A stretch of 64,000 bases of DNA from Flavobacterium profundi (GCF_006491645.1 NZ_VDCZ01000015.1:1-64000), one strand, 5' to 3'; counted from the stretch's first letter, positions 47,487 through 57,459 are shown. Numbers and translations: made by a program. The notes: a model not told the origin generated them from the sequence alone.

Positions 47487-48002
47487 TTAAGATTCTAAAA
47501 AGTCTAGGAATTCATTTTGAATTAAATAATGAATTGTTTTTTCCGAGATTATATAATATTGTTGCTTTATTTTTACTATATCTTTAGAGTGTACAAATTG
47601 GTTTAATGATTCGACATTTAAATTGTTCGTAATTAAATAAAAATTATATTTTTCTAAAAGTAATTGTTCTATATGTTTTATTATACCATAACTGCTACCA
47701 TAATCTCTAGACATACTACTGATACTTACCGAACATATGGGGCTTTTTATTTGAGTTGTAATTTTTTTCCACAATTGTTCTGAATAGCCATAATTTTTTA
47801 GTTCGTTATTGTATTCTATATAAAAATTATCATAAATATAAACTTCTTTACCGTGAATGGTTGTTCCTTTGCTTATTGAAAATTCGCAATTTGATGTGGA
47901 ACGAGATACAATTTCTTTATTAAAATTTAGATCAGAAAAAAAAGCACTCTCATTTGCTATTTTCTTGTTGCATATGATTAAAGTTGCACTAAATCCCGAC
48001 AT
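47487..48002 (-). CDS. Hypothetical protein, orphan accessory gene
   Basis: 171 residues, no signal peptide or membrane segment. I recognise no domain. It is AT-rich and stands alone between the thiamine operon and repeat array 3, with its start about 100 bp from the array. A motif such as GSSYGIIKHIEQLLLEKYNF suggests an ordinary soluble alpha/beta protein. It could be an immunity-type orphan, but nothing proves it. Confidence 0.55.
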   Translation of the reverse strand: MSGFSATLIICNKKIANESAFFSDLNFNKEIVSRSTSNCEFSISKGTTIHGKEVYIYDNFYIEYNNELKNYGYSEQLWKKITTQIKSPICSVSISSMSRDYGSSYGIIKHIEQLLLEKYNFYLITNNLNVESLNQFVHSKDIVKIKQQYYIISEKTIHYLIQNEFLDFLES

Positions 48003-48101
48003 AGTTATTTATTTGATGATGAGTATAAATCCCAATTAATGCTAAAGATTCTAACAAATCTAATAATATTCATTTAATTATAATAGAGTTGCCAATTAAT
48101 A

Positions 48102-48348
48102 TACAAGTGCAATAGAGCATCCTCCTACAGTATTTTTCAAATATACAAGTGTAATAGAGCATCCTCCTACAGTATTTTTGAAATTTACAAGTGTAATATA
48201 GCATCCTCCTATAGTATTTTTGAAATATACAAGTGCAACAAGGCATCCTCCTATAGTAAGTGATACTAATTGCAAGTGTAATAGAGCAGGTTGCTATAGT
48301 ATGTAATACTAATTACAAGTGTAGTAATGTAGGTTACTTTAGTATTTG
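48102..48348 (+). repeat. Repeat array 3: degenerate 42-43 bp tandem units
   Basis: Units start at 48102, 48144, 48186, 48228, 48271 and 48314 (spacing 42, 42, 42, 43, 43). The first three end with TTTTTSAAATW and the later ones with AGTGATACTAAT-like sequence, as in the other arrays. The core of the early units reads GCATCCTCCTACAGTATT. The first three units are more alike than those of arrays 1 and 2, suggesting recent duplication. A partial diverged unit may precede 48102. Confidence 0.9.
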
Positions 48349-48395
48349 GATAAAAAAATACCTTTAAAATGTGTTTGTAAGATTGTTTTTTAAAC

Positions 48396-48425
48396 AACAA
48401 AAGTCACTTCATTGTGACTTTTGTT
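48396..48425 (+). terminator. Terminator-like hairpin closing array 3
   Basis: A 12-bp perfect stem AACAAAAGTCAC (48396-48407), loop TTCATT, GTGACTTTTGTT (48414-48425). The stem differs in one base pair (AAGTCAC instead of AAGCCAC) from arrays 1 and 2, and the change is compensated on the other arm. It lies 36 bp beyond the stop of the minus-strand FG-GAP gene and may serve it too. Confidence 0.75.
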
Positions 48426-48460
48426 ATCGCTTTTATGGTATATAAGTTATTGTATTTCTT

Positions 48461-50464
48461 TTAGTTTTTAATTATTTTTTTAGAGGTGTTTCCTAAGTCT
48501 GTTGCAACAGTTAAAAAGTACATTCCTTTTGTTAAGTTAGTTATATCTACTATATTATTTCCATTTACGAATGTTCCCTTTTGAATTACTTGACCGTTTA
48601 CGGTAATTAACTCATAGGTTGCCTCGGTAGTAAGATCTACGTTAAGGAAAGCAGAAGTTGGATTCGGATAAATAGCGGTTTCCGAGAGCAAGTGATCTTC
48701 AGTATCTAAAACATCATTTAAGCCGTATATTTGGGTTCGATTGCCAGAAGCATCCTCTAGAAACAAATAGATGTCAAAAGGGGTGTTTTCAGATAAAGGT
48801 GAGATACTATGGGTAACGTTTGTATTTTGAGTATTCATGGCAAAGTTACCACTTGCAACGGCTCCAGTTCCAGTAAGGATAGTGTTGTAGTTAACGGATG
48901 GTGAACTGTGATACCATGGAAAAATTGCATAATGAATGGTTCCCGTTTCTGGACCATTTACTACTAAATTAATTGAAGTAGGTGTCCCGTTTTCTGTTTG
49001 AGGATAACCTGAATTTAAAGGCATAACATAATGATCTCCTCCGAAAATTACATATGATTTTCCTATTGCTGTGCTTGGTGTATAAGGACTACCCACAACA
49101 AAATCGGCTATTCCATCTCCATTGATGTCTCCATTTCCACTAACAGGACGCGCAATATTGCTAGGGTTTAATCCATTTATTATAAATCCATTTATTCCGT
49201 TTAAGGTTGATTCGTTCATTGGGTTTGGAAAACCGTTTGCAGTACCAAAAACAATATAAGCTTTACCGTTATTTCCATATACCGAAATGAAATCATCAAT
49301 GCCATCTAAATTGATATCACCTATACCCGCAGATGTTAATGTTCCTGGAAGTGTGAAACCCTCAGTTCCATTTAGGCTACTTTGAGGAAAATGAGATGGA
49401 AAAGGAGTAGTCCTTCCGAATATTGCATTTGTTTCTGAGAAAAAATCATCAATTCCATCATGGTTAATATCACCTAAAGGGCCTACAAAGGTTAGAAAAT
49501 TACCACCATTGTTATCAATACTAAATCCATCGGTTCCATTTAAAGAGATGAGGTCTACTAAAGGAGAAAAAGGAGATCCTTTACCAAAAAGACAATAACT
49601 AACGGCAGGATTGCTGGAATCCCAATTGCCAATAAGAATGTCTTGATAACCGTCATTATTGATGTCTCCAGCAGCACCAACATTGTAAGAAGGTCTATCG
49701 CCTGGAAAACTACTTGTTTTAAACCCTTTAGTACCATCTAACCAAGAAGAACTAATTGATGTAGGGAAGTTATTGGAACGTCCAAAAATAATCCAAGCTT
49801 GTCCAGACCAATGTGGTGTAGCAATAATAAAATCGTTAATTCCATCTCCATTCACATCACCTAAACCAGCAATTTGATTACTTCCAGGGGTGTCGATTAA
49901 AAAGCCATTAGTACCATTAATGTCATTAATAGTAAGTACCGCAGGAAAAGATGTTTTTCCATAAATGACCATATCATCTGGAGAAGTACTACTCGAACCA
50001 ATTATTAGATCATCAATTCCATCTCCATTAATATCGCCTACACCTGCTATTGTTGCCCCACGTCTTTCATCATAGGCAATACCATTAACTATAAATCCAT
50101 TCGTTCCGTCTAAAGTAGTTAAATCAAATGGATTTGGATAAGGAGTACTCGATCCAAAAATAATATAAGCAGCACCTGCATATTGTAAACCATTTGCAGT
50201 TGCAATTTCAGAACCGAATGCCATATCTTCTAACCCATCGTTGTTGATATCTCCGATAAATTGACTCTCTGCTCCAAACTGCAAATCGGTTGGAAGTCCA
50301 GAGACTTCAAATCCATTAGCGCCATTTAACGAGTTGAGGTTAAAAGTAGCAGGATACAATTGGTTTTGTGCAGTTATTTCGTAAATAGGACTGAAAAAAC
50401 AACTTACAAAAAGTAGAAAGGTATAATTTGTTTTTTTTAAAATCTTGATTTTTAGGTTTTTCAT
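48461..50464 (-). CDS. Secreted FG-GAP repeat protein with type IX sorting tail
   Basis: 667 residues. A signal peptide is followed by seven or more FG-GAP repeats (about residues 50-480), each with the pattern GDINGDGxxDxxxG that binds calcium, giving a likely seven-bladed propeller. A spacer (about 485-590) precedes the C-terminal type A type IX secretion signal, ending in YFLTVATDLGNTSKKIIKN with the IYPNPTSAFLNV start. It is predicted to be exported across the outer membrane and attached to the cell surface. The ligand is unknown; it might be an adhesin. Confidence 0.92.
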   Translation of the reverse strand: MKNLKIKILKKTNYTFLLFVSCFFSPIYEITAQNQLYPATFNLNSLNGANGFEVSGLPTDLQFGAESQFIGDINNDGLEDMAFGSEIATANGLQYAGAAYIIFGSSTPYPNPFDLTTLDGTNGFIVNGIAYDERRGATIAGVGDINGDGIDDLIIGSSSTSPDDMVIYGKTSFPAVLTINDINGTNGFLIDTPGSNQIAGLGDVNGDGINDFIIATPHWSGQAWIIFGRSNNFPTSISSSWLDGTKGFKTSSFPGDRPSYNVGAAGDINNDGYQDILIGNWDSSNPAVSYCLFGKGSPFSPLVDLISLNGTDGFSIDNNGGNFLTFVGPLGDINHDGIDDFFSETNAIFGRTTPFPSHFPQSSLNGTEGFTLPGTLTSAGIGDINLDGIDDFISVYGNNGKAYIVFGTANGFPNPMNESTLNGINGFIINGLNPSNIARPVSGNGDINGDGIADFVVGSPYTPSTAIGKSYVIFGGDHYVMPLNSGYPQTENGTPTSINLVVNGPETGTIHYAIFPWYHSSPSVNYNTILTGTGAVASGNFAMNTQNTNVTHSISPLSENTPFDIYLFLEDASGNRTQIYGLNDVLDTEDHLLSETAIYPNPTSAFLNVDLTTEATYELITVNGQVIQKGTFVNGNNIVDITNLTKGMYFLTVATDLGNTSKKIIKN

Positions 50465-50564
50465 GATAACTATTTGTTTCTAATTTTGAAACAAATTTAA
50501 TTTACCTATGAAATGGCCACATCACTAGAAATGATGATATTTCTTGTTTTTAAAAATAACTTTT

Positions 50565-50780
50565 TTAAGAAAGTTTCGGTAAGGTTTTAATATATAAGGC
50601 TTCCACTTTTTTTCGTGCCCAATCAGTTTTTCGTAAGAAAGTTAAACTCGATTTTACAGAAGGGTTTTCATTAAAACATTTAATTTTAATGAGTTCGCCT
50701 AAAGTATCAAAACCATAGAAATCGACTAATTGTTCTACGATGGTTTGTAAAGTTTTTCCGTGTAAAGGATCGTTACTCAT
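50565..50780 (-). CDS. VF530 family (DUF2132) DNA-binding-like protein
   Basis: 71 residues of the VF530 type: [20 protein letters not shown], then [20 protein letters not shown] and [10 protein letters not shown]. Its fold resembles a small nucleic-acid-binding helical domain. It follows tag by 50 bp on the same strand. The function is not established. Confidence 0.85.
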   Translation of the reverse strand: MSNDPLHGKTLQTIVEQLVDFYGFDTLGELIKIKCFNENPSVKSSLTFLRKTDWARKKVEALYIKTLPKLS

Positions 50781-50830
50781 TGTTTTTTTGTGCTAAAGTA
50801 AATTAAGAATACCAATGTTACAGTTTGCAA

Positions 50831-51385
50831 CTAGGCTCTGGTAAAACAATCTGCTATATGATCATTTACCATTCCAGTCGCTTGCATGTGTGCATACACT
50901 ACGGTAGAACCCACAAATTTGAAGCCTCTTTTTTTCAAATCCTTACTTAATGCATCTGATAAAGGAGTAGTGGCAGGAACCTCTTTTAAGGTTTGTGGTT
51001 TGTTGTCGATTGGTTTGCCATCCACAAAACCCCAAATGTATTTGGAAAAACTCCCAAATTCCTCTTGAATTTTTATAAAAGCTTGCGCATTAGTTACAGC
51101 CGCTTTTATTTTTAGTTTATTTCTAATGATACCTGTGTCTTGGCAAAGTGCTTCGATTTTTGTTTCATCATATTGCGCTACTTTGGCAAGATTAAAATGG
51201 TCAAAAGCCTTTCTAAAATTTTCACGTTTGGCTAAGACGGTGTACCAACTTAAGCCGGCTTGAAAGGTTTCTAGAATTAAAAATTCAAATAGTGTAGGGT
51301 CGTCATAAACTGGTTTACCCCATTCGTTATCGTGATAAGCGCGATATAAATCGTCTTTTTCACACCAAGCGCATCTTGTTTTCAT
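50831..51385 (-). CDS. tag: DNA-3-methyladenine glycosylase I
   Basis: Removes 3-methyladenine from alkylated DNA in base-excision repair. The zinc-binding N-terminus CAWCEKDDLYRAYHDNEWG and the C-terminal KKRGFKFVGSTVVYAHMQAT are diagnostic. The length of 184 residues is normal. Its ATG shares one base with the stop of the TraB/GumN gene, so the two are translationally coupled. Confidence 0.95.
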   Translation of the reverse strand: MKTRCAWCEKDDLYRAYHDNEWGKPVYDDPTLFEFLILETFQAGLSWYTVLAKRENFRKAFDHFNLAKVAQYDETKIEALCQDTGIIRNKLKIKAAVTNAQAFIKIQEEFGSFSKYIWGFVDGKPIDNKPQTLKEVPATTPLSDALSKDLKKRGFKFVGSTVVYAHMQATGMVNDHIADCFTRA

Positions 51386-54300
51386 TAATAATCGTCGTAT
51401 AAATAATTAGGAAGATAATCTTCTTCGTCTTCTTTTTCGTAACTCGCTCTAAAATGATTGCTGTTAAGCGATTCTTTGATGATGGCTTCTAGTTTTGGCT
51501 CCACATCTTCCTCTTCATTAATCGTTCTTGCATAAAAAGTGGTATACGCTTTTGGGTTGATTTTTTTTCCATTCATAAAGAAGGCTATTGTACGAATACT
51601 TTTTGAAAAACTAGCGTTGTCTTTTTCGGTAACCGAATAAAAATAGAAGCCAATTTGTTCTTTATGATAGTCTACAATCTTTTTTTCAATAAATGCAACC
51701 GAGTCTGTTGCTTTGATAGTATAGAAATTATAAAGTGCAGCCAAAGCGATACTATCATTTTCAATTTCAAGAGGTATGTTTTTGTGTGCCAACAATTGCA
51801 TGGCTATAAAAGCGGTTTTTTTATCATTTAAAGCGTTGTTAACTGCTTTTGTTGTGTACATTTTAGTAACAAAGTCTAAACGTAATATTTCAATATTTAA
51901 TTCGGGTATGTTTAAGGCTTTTATTTTTGCAATAAAATCATCTCTGTCTTTATTTTTTGGATATTTATAAATGATGTTTAAGAAGGTAATAATATCTTCA
52001 ACAGGTGCATTCTCTTCATAATAATCTTCTGGATCTTTTTCGTCTTCTTCTAAGATATTGTTGGTTTTCCAACTTTTAGTTCTTTTGTATTCTAGTTTTG
52101 CATTGGTTAAAATCATCTTTTGATAGGCCTTGAATTTTTTAATGGCTATTAAATCTTTTTCAAGTAAATCAGAACAAAAGTTGAGTAATGGATTTTGATA
52201 TTCTTTAATACTGTAGAATTGAAAGATATTAGGGAATAATTCTTTCGCATTTTCGGCATTTTTACTGAAATTATGAAACATATTTGCGATATCGTATCTA
52301 TTATCGGAAAGCGGTAAATCATATTCTAGCAATTGAATGATTTTTTGATAACTTTCTTTCGAATTATGATTGGATAAAGCAATGAGTGTGTTAATTTGAG
52401 TTTCAGAATTTGAAGTTTCCGATTTGTATATTTTTTCCAAATAAGGAATAACCGCGTTGTTTTTTAAGTATCCAATTTTCTTAATTAAATTGTTTTTTGC
52501 AAACAATTCACTTTTTTTGAAAGGATAGGTATCTATAAATGAAGTGATACTTTCAAAATCCTTTTCAGCAAAATTTAATTTGTAAATAGAACCAAAAGTG
52601 TTTTTACGCAAGGTGTCGTTAGTGCTAGAGGCATCTTCTATGAAGCGTTGTATTTTAGTATCAAAAATGGAATTAGTTTCATTAATTGCTAAAGGTTCAA
52701 AACTTGTAAACGCATTTTCAATAAAGGTGTCATTGTGTTTGTACTCTTTAGGAACTAAAGCTTGTAAAATATAGTATTGGTTCGTATTAAATTCGAGTTT
52801 GTATTTTACCGCTTGAGACGCTTTTTTAGTTGAGACTAAGGCTTCGTAAGTATAAGTGTTTTGTGTTTCACTTTCTTTTTCTTCTAAAAGTATTTTAGGC
52901 TCTTCCTCTTCTTTTTGAAACAAATTGATCCACTCTGTTACGCCCAATCCTTTTTTGGAATACATATAGGAATTCAACATAGAAGTATCATTGGTTGCAT
53001 AATCGTCATAGTCGTAATCATCGTATTCACCAGATCTACTAAATTGATACATATTGTCTCTTAAACCTAAAACATAATCTTTAAAAAAATGTTTGATAGA
53101 ATCCAGATTTTGAATCGATTCGTATTCGTGAAATTTATGATATTCCAGTGATACGGTCTTGCCGCTTTTCGATTTAAAGGAGTAATCTTTGTACTTTGCT
53201 AATAGATTGTTTTTTGGAGCAGCATAACTCTCGTTTTTGATATTCAGGAAAAGTTTTTTGTTTTGACTTTCAGGAATATCAATTCTAAAATGAGCAAGTG
53301 TATCGGTGTAGGTCACAAAAGTCTCTTTAGAAAAAGTTGTTTTCAATTCAAACGAATCAAAAAAAGTATTTTTATTTTTTTCGGATGCATTTATGGTGCC
53401 CAATAGATAGTATTTATTTCCAGAAATAAATGATTTTAATTGGATAGGTTTAGTACCAATTTTAGATTCAGAAACAAATGCTTCCCTGTCAAAAAAAGTC
53501 TGTGTTGAATCGATATCATGTTGTAAATAAAATTGATAATGAATTTGTTTGTGTTCAAATTTAGCATTTTCTAAAGTGCGATTGTCTTCTAAATTGCGTT
53601 CCATAACAAAATAAAAACTATTGTCATCTGCCAGATAAGACTGAACGGTGTGACTGTTGTTTTTATTATTGTCGTTTTCACGAATAGTATAGAAGCTAGG
53701 TAATGTAATGCTAAATGAAGCATTTTCAGTCTGAAGTTTTTCCCAATTGGATTGCGTTTTCTTTAATTTAATTTTTTCAAAGACGTCATTTTCAAACAAG
53801 GTGGTGTAATTATTTAATCCCGACATGGAAATCATAATAATTTCAAGGGGCGTAATGTAGAAACGATATCTTTGATTGTTCCCTGTTTTTGTTTTATTCT
53901 TAATGTCATAATAGGCGATACCATCTTTTTCAAAATAGTCTTTTTGTAAAATAGTACCTGGAATGTTTTCGTAAAATAAGCTGTCTAATGACTTAGGATT
54001 ATAAAGATTGGTATTTGGATTGATAAAATAATTATGATTGGTACGAATTACTCGAATAAGTCCGCCATTTGCATAATCTGGTGAACCAATAACACCCTCT
54101 TCAGTAATTTCATTTGCTAATAAAGGGATTTCAATCATTTTATCTGAAGTGGTATAAGGAGAGAAACGTGGAGTTTTGAAATACGTTTCAATCTCTTTTT
54201 TCTGTTTTTCCCCTTTTGCTGTTAATTGGCTGAAAACGGGTTTAACGGTATAGCCTTTTTGGATTAATAAATTAATAATTCCTTCTTTTCCTGCTAAATG

Positions 54301-55062
54301 AGCTGCGCCCACAGCAGCAAAAAGACTACCTCTTTTAGAAATAGAAGCAATACTATCTGTCATTACTTTATTTCTATTAATTATTAGCGCATCATGTGCT
54401 TTTTTAGAAAAGGCAAGCTTGTAAATAGAGTCTAGTATAGTAATGTTTTTTTCTCTGTAATAATCCACAGTTGCTTCTCCAAATGATTTTCTTTTTAAAA
54501 TTTTATATAGTAATTGAATGTTTTCTTCTTTTGGAGTGGCATCGGTAGCATTAATTTGTAGTATAGGAATCATCGATTCAACAGCATCTTCCAAACCTGT
54601 AATTTCTTTGCCGTATTTTCTTCCTGCCTGACTGATAAACATATCCAAAACGGCATTCTCTTCATAATCTGCATTTTTATTATCTGAAAGCGATAGATAA
54701 TTATAGAAAAAGTGGCTTTTATTGGTAAACAAGGTCATTACCTCTTTTTTGGTAATGGGTTTAATATAAAAGGATTGGTATAGCTGTGCAGAATGCAAGT
54801 ACTCTTTTTCTTTCATTAAATCGGAAACAGTTCCCCAAGTTTCTGGGTTACTTTCATTTGCTACGATATCAGCGTTTAACAAGGCGTCAAAAAAAGAATC
54901 GGATAAGTTGTAGGATACTTTATCGCTCACATGCATGGTTCCATAGAGGTATGATTTTTTTTGTAAACCATTTCCGCTAATTTCCCAAAGCATGCTGTTC
55001 TCTGTTTGTGAAAAAAGAAAGGTATAAAATAGTAGGGTAAGGGCAAGGGCAGTATTTTTCAA
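51385..55062 (-). CDS. Large exported TraB/GumN family protein
   Basis: 1225 residues. A signal peptide (ending near LFSQTENS) leads into a TraB/GumN domain (about residues 20-290) with GTMHVSD near the start and AVGAAHLAGKEGI near the end. The rest (about 300-1225) is unusual for the family and has no motif I recognise; it is rich in Lys, Asn and acidic residues, and the segment 880-1010 looks helical and HEAT-like. The tail is acidic and ends EEDYLPNYLYDDY. TraB/GumN proteins are probably metallopeptidase-like, but the extension gives this one a separate identity. It precedes tag. Confidence 0.8.
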   Translation of the reverse strand: MKNTALALTLLFYTFLFSQTENSMLWEISGNGLQKKSYLYGTMHVSDKVSYNLSDSFFDALLNADIVANESNPETWGTVSDLMKEKEYLHSAQLYQSFYIKPITKKEVMTLFTNKSHFFYNYLSLSDNKNADYEENAVLDMFISQAGRKYGKEITGLEDAVESMIPILQINATDATPKEENIQLLYKILKRKSFGEATVDYYREKNITILDSIYKLAFSKKAHDALIINRNKVMTDSIASISKRGSLFAAVGAAHLAGKEGIINLLIQKGYTVKPVFSQLTAKGEKQKKEIETYFKTPRFSPYTTSDKMIEIPLLANEITEEGVIGSPDYANGGLIRVIRTNHNYFINPNTNLYNPKSLDSLFYENIPGTILQKDYFEKDGIAYYDIKNKTKTGNNQRYRFYITPLEIIMISMSGLNNYTTLFENDVFEKIKLKKTQSNWEKLQTENASFSITLPSFYTIRENDNNKNNSHTVQSYLADDNSFYFVMERNLEDNRTLENAKFEHKQIHYQFYLQHDIDSTQTFFDREAFVSESKIGTKPIQLKSFISGNKYYLLGTINASEKNKNTFFDSFELKTTFSKETFVTYTDTLAHFRIDIPESQNKKLFLNIKNESYAAPKNNLLAKYKDYSFKSKSGKTVSLEYHKFHEYESIQNLDSIKHFFKDYVLGLRDNMYQFSRSGEYDDYDYDDYATNDTSMLNSYMYSKKGLGVTEWINLFQKEEEEPKILLEEKESETQNTYTYEALVSTKKASQAVKYKLEFNTNQYYILQALVPKEYKHNDTFIENAFTSFEPLAINETNSIFDTKIQRFIEDASSTNDTLRKNTFGSIYKLNFAEKDFESITSFIDTYPFKKSELFAKNNLIKKIGYLKNNAVIPYLEKIYKSETSNSETQINTLIALSNHNSKESYQKIIQLLEYDLPLSDNRYDIANMFHNFSKNAENAKELFPNIFQFYSIKEYQNPLLNFCSDLLEKDLIAIKKFKAYQKMILTNAKLEYKRTKSWKTNNILEEDEKDPEDYYEENAPVEDIITFLNIIYKYPKNKDRDDFIAKIKALNIPELNIEILRLDFVTKMYTTKAVNNALNDKKTAFIAMQLLAHKNIPLEIENDSIALAALYNFYTIKATDSVAFIEKKIVDYHKEQIGFYFYSVTEKDNASFSKSIRTIAFFMNGKKINPKAYTTFYARTINEEEDVEPKLEAIIKESLNSNHFRASYEKEDEEDYLPNYLYDDY

Positions 55063-55089
55063 AATAATATCTTTTTATAACAAATATAT

Positions 55090-55127
55090 TATAAAAAAAC
55101 CTCAATCAGAACTCTGATTGAGGTTTT
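55090..55127 (-). terminator. Terminator after tsf
   Basis: AAAACCTCAATCAGA (55096-55110) pairs with TCTGATTGAGGTTTT (55113-55127). On the minus strand the stem runs into a T7 run, a strong intrinsic terminator for the ribosomal operon. Confidence 0.9.
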
Positions 55128-55152
55128 GTATATAATTTTGGTAACTAGAGGA

Positions 55153-55977
55153 TTAACCTAAAGCAACTCTTTTGAATCCTGTAACTGTTAAATCAGCATT
55201 TACTGATTTTACATAAGAAGCCACATTCATAGAACCATCTTTAATATAATCTTGGTTTACTAATGTGTTGTCTTTGTAGAAACGTTGGATTTTACCTTTA
55301 GAAATGTTGTCTAACATTGCTTCTGGTTTTCCTTCAGCTCTTAATTGTTCTTTAGCGATTTCAATTTCTTTTTCGATGATAGCAGCATCAACACCAGCTT
55401 CGTTTAAAGCGATTGGGTTCATTGCAGCAGCTTGCATAGAAACGTTTCTTGCAGCTTCTTCAGCACCTTCTACATTAGCAGATAAAGAAGTTAAAACCGC
55501 AATTTTGTTACCAGCGTGGATATAAGAACCTACGAAAGAACCTTCTAATCTTTCGAAAGAACCGATTTCGATTTTTTCTCCAATTACACCAGTTTGCTCA
55601 ATTAATTTTTCAGCAACAGTGATTCCGTTGAAATCAGAAGCTAATAATTCTTCTTTAGTTGCATAATTTAAAGCTTGGTTTGCTAAATCTGTAGCTAATT
55701 TTACGAAACTTTCGTTTTTACCTACGAAATCTGTTTCACAGTTTAATGTGATTACTACACCAGCAGTTTTGTCAGCGTTAACAACAGCAATTGCAGCACC
55801 TTCTGTAGATTCTCTATCAGAACGGTTTGCAGCTACTTTTTGTCCTTTTTTACGAAGGTTTTCGATTGCTAAATCAAAATCTCCGTCTGCTTCAACAAGT
55901 GCTTTTTTGCAATCCATCATACCAGCACCTGTAATAGTTCTTAATTTATTTACGTCTGCAGCAGTAATTGTTGCCAT
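55153..55977 (-). CDS. tsf: Elongation factor Ts
   Basis: Nucleotide exchange factor of EF-Tu. The N-terminal UBA domain carries VNKLRTITGAGMMDCKKAL, then NLRKKGQKVAANRSDRES, and the core has ETDFVGKNESFVKLA. The length of 274 residues is normal. It follows rpsB, as in most bacteria, but with a 142-bp spacer full of inverted repeats. Confidence 0.97.
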   Translation of the reverse strand: MATITAADVNKLRTITGAGMMDCKKALVEADGDFDLAIENLRKKGQKVAANRSDRESTEGAAIAVVNADKTAGVVITLNCETDFVGKNESFVKLATDLANQALNYATKEELLASDFNGITVAEKLIEQTGVIGEKIEIGSFERLEGSFVGSYIHAGNKIAVLTSLSANVEGAEEAARNVSMQAAAMNPIALNEAGVDAAIIEKEIEIAKEQLRAEGKPEAMLDNISKGKIQRFYKDNTLVNQDYIKDGSMNVASYVKSVNADLTVTGFKRVALG

Positions 55978-56015
55978 ATGTTTTTTATTTTAAGATTAAA
56001 TTTTTTGTAAAAAAA

Positions 56016-56115
56016 AGAAATTCCAATCTCAAAACCCAAATTCCAACTTTATCAAATCATCAACAATTGTTTTTGATTTTTTTGGAATTTGGAATCTTGA
56101 TATTGGAATTTAGTA
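56016..56115. repeat. AATTCCAA-type inverted repeat between rpsB and tsf
   Basis: The left arm (about 56018-56046) holds AAATTCCAA twice and the right arm (about 56082-56112) holds TTGGAATTT twice, so a long imperfect hairpin can form around ATCAA..TTGAT. From memory such TTCCAA/TTGGAA repeats are dispersed in flavobacterial intergenic DNA. Here it separates two co-transcribed translation genes and could set their ratio. Confidence 0.7.
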
Positions 56116-56119
56116 TTAT

Positions 56120-56884
56120 TTATTCTTCAGTTTCAGTTTGAGGAGCTTGTACTGCTTCTACTTCTTTAACTGGTTGCTCTTCATCTTTATCAGACTTTCT
56201 ATCAGAAAGACCTTCAATGATAGCACTAGATACTAAACCTAGAACTTTTTCAATTGATTTAGAAGCATCATCATTTGCAGGAATAACAAAATCAATAGGA
56301 CGTGGGTCCGAGTTTGTATCAACCATTGCAAAAACTGGAATGTTTAATTTTTGAGCTTCTTTTATTGCGATGTGTTCAGCTTTAACGTCTACTACAAAAA
56401 GAGCAGCAGGTAGTCTAGACATATCTGCGATAGAACCTAAGTTTTTCTCTAATTTAGCACGTAGACGATCTACTTGTAATTTTTCTTTTTTAGAAAGTGT
56501 ATTAAAAGTACCATCTTTTTTCATTCTATCGATAGAAGCCATTTTTTTAACAGCTTTACGAATAGTGATGAAGTTGGTTAGCATACCACCTGGCCATCTT
56601 TCAGTGATGTAAGGCATGTTACAAGCTGCTGCTTTTTCAGCAACGATATCTTTAGCTTGTTTTTTAGTAGCTACGAATAATATTTTTCTTCCTGATGCAG
56701 CAATTTTTTTCAAAGCTTCATTAGCTTCTTCGATTTTTGCTGCAGTTTTATATAGATTGATAATGTGAATACCATTACGTTCCATATAAATGTAAGGAGC
56801 CATGTTTGGGTCCCATTTACGAGTCATGTGTCCAAAGTGTACACCTGCTTCTAATAATTCTTTAACGTCAATTTTGTTTGCCAT
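56120..56884 (-). CDS. rpsB: Small ribosomal subunit protein uS2
   Basis: 254 residues with LLEAGVHFGHMTRKWDPNM at the start, RWPGGMLTNFITIRK in the middle and PVFAMVDTNSDPRPIDFVIP towards the end, all diagnostic of S2. The C-terminus carries an acidic extension rich in Glu. It follows rpsI after a 188-bp leader with no second gene; the leader may hold control elements. Confidence 0.97.
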   Translation of the reverse strand: MANKIDVKELLEAGVHFGHMTRKWDPNMAPYIYMERNGIHIINLYKTAAKIEEANEALKKIAASGRKILFVATKKQAKDIVAEKAAACNMPYITERWPGGMLTNFITIRKAVKKMASIDRMKKDGTFNTLSKKEKLQVDRLRAKLEKNLGSIADMSRLPAALFVVDVKAEHIAIKEAQKLNIPVFAMVDTNSDPRPIDFVIPANDDASKSIEKVLGLVSSAIIEGLSDRKSDKDEEQPVKEVEAVQAPQTETEE

Positions 56885-57072
56885 TGTGTAATAGTTTACG
56901 TTCCGTGTTATAGCAATGTTCCGTTTGGCTTTAAGCTTTCAACTCTAGGCTTTAGGCTTCATTTAGATGCTAAACTAATTCCCTTTTTAATAAGGAATAT
57001 CGACAACTTGTTTTTAAATTCAATTTTAATTGTAATAACTTGGTGAAAAAATATTCGGAAAATATTCGAATA

Positions 57073-57459
57073 TTAACGTTTCGAGAATTGGAATCTCTTA
57101 CGTGCTTTTTTCTGACCAAATTTCTTACGCTCAACCATTCTAGGATCTCTAGTTAATAATCCTTCTGGTTTTAAAATAGCTCTGTTTTCAGCTTCAACTT
57201 CACACATTACTCTCGCTAAAGCCATTCTCACAGCTTCTGCTTGTCCTGTAGTTCCTCCTCCATATACATTTACTTTTACATCAAAGTTTTCTGCATTTTC
57301 AGTCATAGCTAAAGGTTGCATTACTTTGTATTGTAAAGTTGCAGTTGGGAAGTAAGTTGTAAATTCTCTTTTGTTTACAGTAATTTTTCCTGTTCCTTCT
57401 GTAACATAAACACGTGCAACAGCACATTTTCTTCTACCGATTTTGTGAATAACTGCCAT
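57073..57459 (-). CDS. rpsI: Small ribosomal subunit protein uS9
   Basis: 128 residues with IGRRKCAVARVYVTEGTGKI at the N-terminus and the basic C-terminal RKKFGQKKARKRFQFSKR that reaches the P-site tRNA. It shares its first base with the last base of the rplM stop. Confidence 0.97.
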   Translation of the reverse strand: MAVIHKIGRRKCAVARVYVTEGTGKITVNKREFTTYFPTATLQYKVMQPLAMTENAENFDVKVNVYGGGTTGQAEAVRMALARVMCEVEAENRAILKPEGLLTRDPRMVERKKFGQKKARKRFQFSKR

